Source: Ornithinimicrobium humiphilum (GTDB lineage Bacteria; Actinomycetota; Actinomycetes; Actinomycetales; Dermatophilaceae). From it: a DNA stretch of 64,000 bases. The position numbers and the translations under genes are program-made. Each line of letters opens with the position of its first letter. Within the stretch, counting starts at the first letter, position 1. The notes under the pieces are model-generated. The model had not been told where the DNA came from. It did not search any database and saw only the letters and a list, made by a program, of their open reading frames with translations. Shown here in pieces: positions 57,860 to 64,000 of the stretch. The DNA is taken from the NCBI RefSeq assembly GCF_006716885.1, contig NZ_VFPU01000001.1, positions 1,178,001-1,242,000 of the forward strand. Reading direction: 5' to 3'.

Positions 57860-60061
57860 ATGCCGTCCGTCCCCGACCTCGACACGCTGCTCTCCGCCGC
57901 GGTGGCCGCCGTCGGTGGCGCCGAGCGCCCCGGGCAGGTGCGGATGGCCCACGCCGTCGAGCGCGCCGTGGAGACCGAGGAGCACCTGCTCGTGCAGGCG
58001 GGCACCGGCACCGGCAAGTCGCTGGCTTACCTCGTGCCGGCGATCGCCCACGCGATGCGCACCGGCAAGCCCGCCGTGGTCGCCACCGCCACCCTGGCGC
58101 TGCAGGCGCAGATCGTCGACCGCGACCTGCCCCGCATCGCCGACGCGCTGGCGCCGCTGCTCGGCCGGCGACCCACCTTCGCGCTGGTCAAGGGCCGGTC
58201 CAACTACCTGTGCGAGCACAAGCTCGTCGGCGGGTTCCCGGACGAGGACGAGGACACCCTGCTCAGCATGGGCAGCGTCGACCGCGAGCGCTCCCGGCTG
58301 GGGGAGGAGGTGCTCCGGCTGCGCGAGTGGGCCGAGATCACCGAGTCGGGCGACCGCGACGAGCTCGTGCCGGGCGTGAGCAACCGCGCCTGGCGGCAGG
58401 TGTCGGTCACCGCGCAGGAGTGCCTGGGCGGGCGCTGCCCGGTCGTGGCGGAGTGCTTCGTCGAGCGTTCGCGCGAGGCGGCGCGCGACGTCGACGTCAT
58501 CGTCACCAACCACTCGTTCATGGCGATCGACGCCTTCGAGGGGCGCTTCATGCTGCCCGAGCACGACCTGCTCATCATCGACGAGGCGCACGAGCTGACC
58601 GACCGGATCACCTCGACCGTGACCGACGAGCTCACCTCCGGGTCCGTCTCGGTGGCGGCCAGGCGGGCCGGTCGGGGCGACGCCGCGGGTCGGCTGGCCG
58701 AGACCGTCGACCTGCTCGCCGACACCCTGGCCGACCTGTCCGAGGGGCGGGTCGTGCACCTGCCCGAGCGGCTGACGACCACCCTGCAGCTGGTGCGCGA
58801 CGCGGCGCGCGACACCCTCTCCGACCTCAAGCCCGAGAAGGGTGCCGAGGTGGACGGCGGCACCCAGCTGGCCATCGCCTCGGTCGAGGAGGTCCACGAC
58901 ACCGCGGGCCGGATCCTCGAGCAGCGCCAGCTCGACGTGGTCTGGCTGACCCAGGACCTGCGCCGCGGCCCCGTGCTGCGCGTCGCGCCGATGAGCGTGG
59001 CGATGGCGGTCCGCGACAAGATCTTCACCGACCGCACGGTCGTGCTCACCTCGGCGACCATCGAGCTCGGCGGCACCTTCGACGCCGTGGCGGGCACCCT
59101 CGGGCTGCGCGGCCCGGGGTCGCCGCGGTGGGAGGGCCTCGACGTCGGCTCGCCGTTCGACTACCCGCAGCAGGCCATCGCCTACGTCGCCGCGCACCTG
59201 CCGCCGCCCGGCCGCGACGGCGCGGCGCCGGTCGTCTTCGACGAGATCGAGGCGCTGGTCCGTGCGGCCGGCGGGCGCACCCTGGGCCTCTTCAGCTCCC
59301 GGCGAGCGGCCGAGGCGGCCGCCGAGGAGATGCGCCGCCGGCTGGCCGACGACGACATCCCGGTGCTCTGCCAGGGCGACGACCAGATGCCCACGCTCGT
59401 GCGGCAGTTCGCCTCCGACGCCCGCACCAGCCTCTTCGGCACGATGTCGCTGTGGCAGGGCGTCGACGTGCCCGGCCCGGCCTGCCAGCTCGTCATCATC
59501 GACCGCATCCCGTTCCCGCGGCCCGACGACCCGCTGTCCTCGGCCCGCACCGAGGCCATCGCCAGGATGGGTGGCAACGGCTTCATGGCGGTCTCGGCGA
59601 CGCACGCCGCGCTGCGCCTCGCCCAGGGCGCCGGGCGCCTGGTGCGCCGGGGGGACGACCGCGGGGTCGTGGCCTTCCTCGACTCGCGCATGATGCGGGC
59701 CCGCTACGCCCCCTTCCTGCAGAAGTCGCTGCCGCCGTTCTGGCCGACCAGCGACCGCGCGCTCGTGCTGCAGGCCCTTGAGCGCCTCGACGCCATCGCG
59801 CCCGAGGTCGTGCCCGTCGCGGCACCGGCCGCCCGCGGTCTCGGCGGCGCGCCGCTCACCTCGCCCGGTCCCGTGCCGGTCGCGCGCTCGCCCCGCACCG
59901 CGGTCACGGGGGGCCACGCCTGGACCGACGACCAGGACGAGGAGCTGCGCGACGGGCTCGAGGCCGGCGTGACCGTCGAGGAGCTGGCCTCCCACCTCGA
60001 GCTCGCCCCCGACCTCGTCACCGCCCGCATCAACCAGCTCGGCCTGGAGGTCCCCGCATGA
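57860..60061 (+). CDS. dinG: DinG/XPD-like ATP-dependent DNA helicase
   Basis: 733 residues. Superfamily 2, 5'-3' helicase. Walker A GTGTGKS at 48-54, DEAH box 241-244 in IIDEAHELTDR. Four cysteines between them (SNYLCEHK, QECLGGRCPVVAEC) have the spacing of the [4Fe-4S] cluster of XPD/DinG. Later motifs: LTSATIELGGTFD, LFSSRRAAEAAAEEM, MSLWQGVDVPGPACQLVIIDRIPFPRPDDPL, QGAGRLVRRGDDRGVVAFLDSR. The last ~50 residues (WTDDQDEELRDGLEAGVTVEELASHL) look like an added HTH. Resolves R-loops and unusual DNA structures. Overlaps the DUF952 gene by ATGA. Confidence 0.92.
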   Translation: MPSVPDLDTLLSAAVAAVGGAERPGQVRMAHAVERAVETEEHLLVQAGTGTGKSLAYLVPAIAHAMRTGKPAVVATATLALQAQIVDRDLPRIADALAPLLGRRPTFALVKGRSNYLCEHKLVGGFPDEDEDTLLSMGSVDRERSRLGEEVLRLREWAEITESGDRDELVPGVSNRAWRQVSVTAQECLGGRCPVVAECFVERSREAARDVDVIVTNHSFMAIDAFEGRFMLPEHDLLIIDEAHELTDRITSTVTDELTSGSVSVAARRAGRGDAAGRLAETVDLLADTLADLSEGRVVHLPERLTTTLQLVRDAARDTLSDLKPEKGAEVDGGTQLAIASVEEVHDTAGRILEQRQLDVVWLTQDLRRGPVLRVAPMSVAMAVRDKIFTDRTVVLTSATIELGGTFDAVAGTLGLRGPGSPRWEGLDVGSPFDYPQQAIAYVAAHLPPPGRDGAAPVVFDEIEALVRAAGGRTLGLFSSRRAAEAAAEEMRRRLADDDIPVLCQGDDQMPTLVRQFASDARTSLFGTMSLWQGVDVPGPACQLVIIDRIPFPRPDDPLSSARTEAIARMGGNGFMAVSATHAALRLAQGAGRLVRRGDDRGVVAFLDSRMMRARYAPFLQKSLPPFWPTSDRALVLQALERLDAIAPEVVPVAAPAARGLGGAPLTSPGPVPVARSPRTAVTGGHAWTDDQDEELRDGLEAGVTVEELASHLELAPDLVTARINQLGLEVPA

Positions 60062-60519
60062 GCGACGACGCCACCCCGCCCGACGGCACGTCGACCACCG
60101 ACCGCCCGATGTGGCACCTCGCGGAGGTCGCCCACTGGGAGGAGGCGCAGCGCGTGGGTCGCTACGAGCGCTCGACGCGCGGGGCCACGCTGGCCGAGGT
60201 CGGCTTCATCCACGCCTCCTACCCCGAGCAGCTGCCCGCGGTGGCCAAGCTCCTCTACTCCCGCGTCGCGGAGCCCCTCGTCGTGCTGGAGATCGACCCG
60301 GCCGTGCTGGCCCGGGAGGGGGTCGAGGTGCGCGTGGAGCCCGGCGACCCGACCGACCCGGGCTCGCCCCTCTTCCCGCACCTCTACGGACCGCTGCCCG
60401 TCTCCGCGGTCACCCGCACCCGGCCGGCGGCGGTCGAGAAGGGCTGGCTGGACCTCGGCCCCTGGGAGAGCGCCCAGGGCCCCGAGCTGTCGGACGGCGA
60501 TGGCAGGGTGGTCACGTGA
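60058..60519 (+). CDS. DUF952 family protein
   Basis: 153 residues, ATG overlapping the helicase stop. DUF952 core: MWHLAEVAHWEEAQRVGRYERSTRG, VGFIHASYPEQLPAVAKLLY, PLVVLEIDPAVL, FPHLYGPLPVSAVTRTRP. The fold resembles ADP-ribosyltransferase-like or glutathione-transferase-adjacent small domains in annotation, but no activity is established. Overlaps holA by GTGA, so dinG-DUF952-holA is one operon. Confidence 0.85.
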   Translation: MSDDATPPDGTSTTDRPMWHLAEVAHWEEAQRVGRYERSTRGATLAEVGFIHASYPEQLPAVAKLLYSRVAEPLVVLEIDPAVLAREGVEVRVEPGDPTDPGSPLFPHLYGPLPVSAVTRTRPAAVEKGWLDLGPWESAQGPELSDGDGRVVT

Positions 60520-61487
60520 GCGCACCGGAGCTGGCCCTCGTCACCGGGCCGGAGGAGATCCTGGCCGAGCGTGGCGTGGCCACCGTGGTCGACGCGGTGC
60601 GCGCCGTCGAGCCCGAGGCCGAGGTCGTCCGCCTGCACGCCTCCTCCTACTCGCCCGGAGAGCTCTTCGTGCACGCCAGCCCCAGCCTCTTCGGCGGCTG
60701 GACGATCATCGTCGTCCACGACCTCGACGAGGCCGACGACGCGCTCGTCGACGACCTGCTCGGCTACCTCGCGCAGCCCGCCGACGGGGTCACCCTGGTC
60801 GTGCGGCACAAGAGCGGCAACCGCGCCAAGAAGGTGCTCGACACCCTGCGCAAGCGCGACGCCCGCGTCATCGAGGCCAAGGCCCTCAAGACCGAGGCCG
60901 ACAAGCACGGCTTCGTCAAGAAGGAGTTCAAGGACGCCCGGCGCCGCATCACCGAGGAGGCGGTCGCCGCCCTCGTGCTCGCGGTCGGCAAGGACCTGCG
61001 CGAGCTCGCCGGCGCCTGCGAGCAGCTCGCCCGCGACGTCGAGGGCGTGATCGACGTCGACGACGTCACCACCTACTACGGCGAGCGCGTCGAGACGACC
61101 GGCTTCAAGGTCGCCGAGGCCGCGCTGGCCGGCGACGAGGCCACCGCCGTCCGCCTGTTGCGCCACGCCATGCTCGGCGGCCTCGATCCCGTGCCGATCG
61201 TCGCGGTGCTGGCGATGCAGCTGCGCCAGGTGGGCAAGGTGGCCGCGGCCGGCCGGGGGAGCAGCGGCTCGCTGGCCCGTGACCTCGGCATGGCTCCGTG
61301 GCAGGTCGACCAGGCCCGCCGCGTCGCCCAGGGCTGGGACGGCGTGCGGCTCGGCCGCGCGATCCAGGCGGTGGCCCGCGCCGACGTCGACGTCAAGGGC
61401 GGCCTCCGCACCGAGTCCGCGGTCCGGTCCCCGGAGTACGCCGTCGAGCGGGCCGTGCTCGAGGTGTGCCGGGCGCGCAACGGCTGA
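60516..61487 (+). CDS. holA: DNA polymerase III delta subunit
   Basis: 323 residues; GTG start overlaps the DUF952 stop. Clamp-loader subunit that opens the beta ring. AAA+-like domain I (LVTGPEEILAERGVATVVDAV to IIVVHDLDEAD) lacks a P-loop as expected; then HKSGNRAKKVLDTLRKRDARVIEAKALKTEADKHGFVKKEF, domain II around LREL-AGACEQLARD, and the C-terminal collar domain with GDEATAVRLLRHAMLGGLDPVPIVAVLAMQLRQV. In many actinobacteria holA sits next to rpsT; here a secreted protein gene is placed between. Confidence 0.94.
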   Translation: MSAPELALVTGPEEILAERGVATVVDAVRAVEPEAEVVRLHASSYSPGELFVHASPSLFGGWTIIVVHDLDEADDALVDDLLGYLAQPADGVTLVVRHKSGNRAKKVLDTLRKRDARVIEAKALKTEADKHGFVKKEFKDARRRITEEAVAALVLAVGKDLRELAGACEQLARDVEGVIDVDDVTTYYGERVETTGFKVAEAALAGDEATAVRLLRHAMLGGLDPVPIVAVLAMQLRQVGKVAAAGRGSSGSLARDLGMAPWQVDQARRVAQGWDGVRLGRAIQAVARADVDVKGGLRTESAVRSPEYAVERAVLEVCRARNG

Positions 61488-61491
61488 GGAG

Positions 61492-61532
61492 CCGCGGACG
61501 CCCGCCGGCCGGGTCGAGGCTCGCGTCCGCGG
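61492..61532. terminator. First hairpin after holA
   Basis: Perfect 10-bp arms 61492-61501 and 61523-61532 with a 21-base loop. Confidence 0.45.
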
Positions 61533-61548
61533 ACCGTCCCGTGACGTG

Positions 61549-61587
61549 CCCCTGCCCGGGGCGGGCCGGGCCCGCCCCGGGCAGGGG
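61549..61587. terminator. Strong bidirectional hairpin between holA and the cell-wall protein
   Basis: Perfect 17-bp stem (61549-61565/61571-61587) with a five-base loop, between convergent genes; one of the most stable hairpins noticed here. Confidence 0.7.
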
Positions 61588-61611
61588 GCTTCGGGTGCTG
61601 CGTCGCTGCGG

Positions 61612-63057
61612 TCAGTCGGCCGGCAGGTTGCTGCTCGTCGCCGTCGGGCGGGTCTGCTCGCCCGACCGGGCCGCTGCGTCGCGGGCCGCCTCCGACGTCG
61701 AACCCACCACACCGCGCAGCTCGTCCTCGACCGAGGGGTTCACGGCGACCTCACCGCCGACGATCGTGACCAGCGGGAACGGCCAGCCGCCGACGAGACG
61801 CTCGATCTCGCTGAGGACCCCGGCCGGCACTGCGTCGGGCCGGGTCAGCGCCACTCCGGCGCCGGTCCGGGCCGCGACCGGCACCGAGGAGAGCGAGTCG
61901 GGGAAGTCCTCGCCCGAGGCGACCAGCACGCGTCCCTCGGACGGGAACTGCGCGAGGATCGCAGCCGCGGTCCCGTAGCGGTCGGCCCCCGCCCAGCGGG
62001 TCACCGGGGCGCCGCCCGCGGCCTCCGTGAGCACCTCGTCCGAGATGGCTTCCGTCCCGCCTGCCGCATAGACCTCGTCGAAGTCGATGGTGGCCAGGGC
62101 CGAGGCGGTCGCCGAGGGCACGCTCCCCGCCCGGACGAGCAGCAGCGGCGCCTGGTGGCGAGCTGCCAGGGCGCTCAGGACGAGCCCGTCGGGGAAGTCC
62201 TCGCCCGAGGCGAGGAAGACCTCCGGCGTGCTGTCCTGCAGGACCCGTTCGCCGATCTCCGCGGCGGTCGCCCAACGGTCGGCCCCCGCCACCCGCTCCA
62301 CGGTCGCCGCGGGCAGCGCCGCACGGATGTCGGTGAGCACCTGCTCGCTCAGCGCCACGGGACCGCCGATGACGTGGACCGTGGAGGGCGAGAGCCGCTG
62401 GAGCTCGTCCCGCGCGGCGGCCGGGAGGCCTCCGGGGTTGCTCAGCAGCAGCGGGCCACCCAGCTGGGCGGCCCAGGGCGCGGCGGCCAGGGCGTCCGGG
62501 AAGGCCTTGCTGGACGCCACGAGCACGGTGTCGGCCGTGACGAACTTCTGCTGCGAGAGCATCGCCGCGGTCTCGATCCGGGTGGGCCCGCCGATGCGCT
62601 CGACGTCGAAGCTGCACGGGCCGTCGACGTCGTCTGGGAAGTACGGGTCCTCGGCGGCGAGATAACCGATGTTCTCGCCGGCCGCGTCGGCCTCGGCCAG
62701 GACGATGCCGACACCCGGGGCGCCCCCTCCGTAGGTCCCTACGAAGGAGAGGAAGGTGGTCAGCGACACCGTCGTGCCGACCTGGACCTCGCGGACCCGG
62801 AAGTCCTTCAGCTCACCGTCGTCCCACACCTCGACCCGGATCTTGTCGAAACCGCCCCCGTCGTCGGTCACGCCGGTGACGGTGCTCGTCACGACGTACT
62901 CGTTGCGGCTGCAGTCCGCGTTGATGAACTGCACCCCCGTGATCGCGTAGCTCTCGAGCGTCGCCGCCAGCGCTGCGGGCGTCGCCAGCAACCCGGCCAC
63001 CCCCGTGGCCATCGCGGTCAGCGCTGCGCTGCGCCGCCGCATACCCCGTGCATGCAT
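61612..63057 (-). CDS. Secreted protein with three cell-wall-binding (CWB2) repeats
   Basis: 481 residues, AAGGA seven bases before ATG 63057. Signal peptide with ALA cleavage after residue 31. An N-terminal beta domain (about 35-155) has two cysteines likely disulfide-bonded (ADCSRNEY, GPCSFDV). Then three CWB2 repeats, each with a KAFPDAL / EDFPDGL / EDFPDSL core, IGGPVALS-like VxIxGGxxA and RxAGADRYxTAA motifs. CWB2 triplets anchor surface proteins to wall polymers in other Gram-positives. The last ~30 residues are Ser/Ala-rich. Surface-displayed; ligand unknown. Confidence 0.92.
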   Translation of the reverse strand: MHARGMRRRSAALTAMATGVAGLLATPAALAATLESYAITGVQFINADCSRNEYVVTSTVTGVTDDGGGFDKIRVEVWDDGELKDFRVREVQVGTTVSLTTFLSFVGTYGGGAPGVGIVLAEADAAGENIGYLAAEDPYFPDDVDGPCSFDVERIGGPTRIETAAMLSQQKFVTADTVLVASSKAFPDALAAAPWAAQLGGPLLLSNPGGLPAAARDELQRLSPSTVHVIGGPVALSEQVLTDIRAALPAATVERVAGADRWATAAEIGERVLQDSTPEVFLASGEDFPDGLVLSALAARHQAPLLLVRAGSVPSATASALATIDFDEVYAAGGTEAISDEVLTEAAGGAPVTRWAGADRYGTAAAILAQFPSEGRVLVASGEDFPDSLSSVPVAARTGAGVALTRPDAVPAGVLSEIERLVGGWPFPLVTIVGGEVAVNPSVEDELRGVVGSTSEAARDAAARSGEQTRPTATSSNLPAD

Positions 63058-63144
63058 CGGTCAGTCCTTCCGGTACGGATGTGCGCCCGCGGTGGGCGTC
63101 ACCGGTGAGGAGGGCTGATCTGCGCCCGGGATACCTCTGCCGAC

Positions 63145-63173
63145 TTGGGGCAGGGGCTCGGCGCTGGTAGATT
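63145..63173 (+). promoter_or_regulatory. rpsT promoter
   Basis: -35 TTGGGG (63145-63150), 17-base spacer, -10 TAGATT (63168-63173). Predicted start near 63180 gives a ~145-base leader before GTG 63324. The rest of the 266-base gap holds only the promoter side of the wall-protein gene. Confidence 0.6.
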
Positions 63174-63323
63174 GAGGAGCCGCGTGCGCGCCTGGTCGTG
63201 CGCGCAACGCAAGCAGTACCCGCGCCCCGGCCTCGCCCAGGGCACCCCCACGCCGCAATCGGCCGAGGCGCGGTCGTCGCCCTCTACGACACCAGACCAA
63301 CGACTGAGCAGGAAGACTACTTC

Positions 63324-63590
63324 GTGGCAAACATCAAGTCCCAGATCAAGCGCGTCAAGACCAACGCCAAGCGCACCGAGCGCAACCGGGCCTACAAGTC
63401 CGAGCTGCGCACCTGGATCCGCCGCTTCCGCGCGGCTGCCGAGACCGGTGACCGCGCCCAGGCCGAGGACGCGCTGAAGGTGGCCTCCAAGAAGCTGGAC
63501 AAGGCCGTCTCCAAGGGCGTCATCCACGCGAACCAGGCCGCCAACAAGAAGTCGGCCATGGCCAAGAAGTTCAACTCGCTCGGCGCCTGA
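63324..63590 (+). CDS. rpsT: 30S ribosomal protein S20
   Basis: 88 residues from GTG 63324, giving the invariant start (V)[29 protein letters not shown]. All-helical basic protein that binds 16S rRNA early in 30S assembly; C-terminal [24 protein letters not shown] is standard. The frame stays open upstream to 63198, but conservation supports the later start. GGAAG lies about 10 bases upstream. S20 represses its own translation in E. coli, and the long leader would allow that here. Confidence 0.97.
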   Translation: MANIKSQIKRVKTNAKRTERNRAYKSELRTWIRRFRAAAETGDRAQAEDALKVASKKLDKAVSKGVIHANQAANKKSAMAKKFNSLGA

Positions 63591-63607
63591 GCACCGAGCA
63601 GGGCCGA

Positions 63608-63646
63608 CACAGGGCGCTCATCCCCATCGGGGGTGGGCGCCCTGTG
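63608..63646 (+). terminator. rpsT terminator hairpin
   Basis: Near-perfect stem of about 18 pairs from 63608 to 63646 with a three-base loop (63626-63628), outer 10 bp perfect. The -10 of the leuS leader follows four bases later. Confidence 0.7.
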
Positions 63647-63649
63647 CGC

Positions 63650-63664
63650 TACCATCGGTGAATC
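63650..63664 (+). promoter_or_regulatory. Promoter of the leuS leader
   Basis: TACCAT at 63650-63655, nine bases before ATG 63665 of the leader peptide; the leader message is predicted leaderless. Confidence 0.5.
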
Positions 63665-63706
63665 ATGACGACCCGTTGCGTGCTCCTCCTTACGCAGCCG
63701 CGCTGA
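63665..63706 (+). CDS. leuS leader peptide with three consecutive leucine codons
   Basis: Thirteen codons, MTTRCVLLLTQPR then TGA. Codons 7-9 are CTC CTC CTT; CTT is rare at this GC content, which would make the ribosome sensitive to charged leucyl-tRNA. No Shine-Dalgarno; starts next to the predicted transcription start. Followed within 90 bases by an intrinsic terminator and then leuS, so it reads as the sensor of a transcription attenuator. Confidence 0.65.
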   Translation: MTTRCVLLLTQPR

Positions 63707-63728
63707 CGACGCACGACCCAGCGCGGCT
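63696..63728 (+). promoter_or_regulatory. Hairpin over the leader-peptide stop codon
   Basis: Perfect 10-bp stem, arms 63696-63705 and 63719-63728. The 5' arm contains the last leader codons and overlaps the TGA, so a ribosome finishing the leader would block it. Confidence 0.6.
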
Positions 63729-63730
63729 CA

Positions 63731-63754
63731 CCCCTCTGCCCGAGGGGCTTTTTT
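63731..63754 (+). terminator. Intrinsic terminator (attenuator) upstream of leuS
   Basis: Six-bp GC stem CCCCTC/GAGGGG (63731-63736/63742-63747), five-base loop, then six T (63749-63754). The only hairpin with a true T-tract seen in this window, and it lies before, not after, a gene. Confidence 0.75.
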
Positions 63755-63803
63755 GTGCACCGAGAACCCCGCACGAGCACGAGCAGACGAAGGACTAGGA
63801 CGA

Positions 63804-64000
63804 ATGAGCGAGCGGATCCCGCAGCACCGCTACACCGCCGAGCTGGCCAACGAGATCGAGGCGCGCTGGCAGGATCGCTGGGAGGCCGACGACGTCTTCC
63901 GTTCGGCCAACCCCGCGGGTCCCTGGGCCGAGCCCGACGACCCGCGCCTGGAGCGCGGCCACCGCATGATCATGGACATGTTCCCCTACCCCTCGGGCAC
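63804..64000 (+). CDS. leuS: Leucyl-tRNA synthetase, 3' part outside window
   Basis: First 65 codons only. AAGGACTAGGA lies just before ATG 63804. The start MSERIPQHRYTAELANEIEARWQDRWEADDVF and the run toward MDMFPYPSG match class Ia leucyl-tRNA synthetases; MFPYPSG is the beginning of the HIGH-containing region (FPYPSGxGLHxGH). Charges tRNA-Leu. Presumably controlled by the upstream attenuator. Confidence 0.93.
   Translation, partial: MSERIPQHRYTAELANEIEARWQDRWEADDVFRSANPAGPWAEPDDPRLERGHRMIMDMFPYPSG

Noticed and set aside
63661..63803. T-box riboswitch upstream of leuS
   Set aside because: No T-box consensus (TGGNACCGCG) and no stem I specifier loop are visible in the ~140 bases; the leader peptide explains the region better.

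Overview
The window is a very GC-rich, gene-dense stretch of an actinobacterial chromosome. Lineage markers are mycothione reductase, WhiB1, MtrA-MtrB-LpqB, PdtaS, the 180-kDa NAD-glutamate dehydrogenase and abundant GTG starts. Gene order from about 5.1 to 45.3 kb follows the block known in Mycobacterium tuberculosis as Rv3259-Rv3219: degenerate metallopeptidase, DUF3499, manB, SIS protein, ahcY, mtrA, mtrB, lpqB, comF, hpf, secA1, Rv3235-like, pdtaS, whiB1. A non-mycobacterial actinomycete such as a member of the Intrasporangiaceae/Ornithinimicrobium group is my guess; the phylum is sure, the genus is not. I see no prophage, IS element, CRISPR array, rRNA or tRNA gene.

Layout. 1-5.1 kb: 3' part of a large membrane glycosyltransferase, then a DUF5719 envelope protein with 9-residue tandem repeats. 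5.2-9.0 kb: metallopeptidase-like protein, DUF3499, phosphomannomutase, Trm112-like protein and SIS isomerase-like protein (mannose supply). 9.0-16.1 kb: a locus absent from the mycobacterial order, with an FtsX-type ABC exporter, kynA-kynU, a DinB2-type polymerase and mycothione reductase. 16.1-24.8 kb: ahcY, mtrAB-lpqB, comF, hpf and a YcaQ-type glycosylase. 24.9-27.5 kb: a secreted NucH/ExeM nuclease. 27.7-35.7 kb: secA, Rv3235-like, LysM protein, a BldC-like HTH regulator and an orphan SAF/CpaE-like pair. 35.8-45.3 kb: proline/glutamate catabolism (pruA, NAD-GDH), pdtaS, whiB1. 45.7-52.9 kb: amidohydrolase, ferric reductase-like protein, ppdK and its regulatory protein, miaA, RsmC-like methyltransferase. 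53-61.5 kb: hflX, fdhD, sulfite-oxidase-like molybdoenzyme, GNAT, dinG-like helicase, DUF952, holA. 61.6-64 kb: secreted cell-wall-binding repeat protein, rpsT, and the 5' end of leuS behind a leader-peptide attenuator.

Two regulatory features stand out. Many genes have an NANNNT -10 hexamer ending 6-9 nt before the start codon and no Shine-Dalgarno, so leaderless mRNAs appear common, and this fixes many start codons. Upstream of leuS is a 13-codon ORF with three consecutive leucine codons, followed by the only terminator noticed here with a genuine T-tract, which is the architecture of a transcription attenuator.

Genes work together in clear modules: mannose activation for the envelope; envelope-stress signalling (MtrAB-LpqB) and secretion (SecA); tryptophan to anthranilate through kynurenine; proline to glutamate to 2-oxoglutarate; reversible PEP/pyruvate interconversion with its own regulator; molybdoenzyme maturation; and replication/translation housekeeping at the right end.
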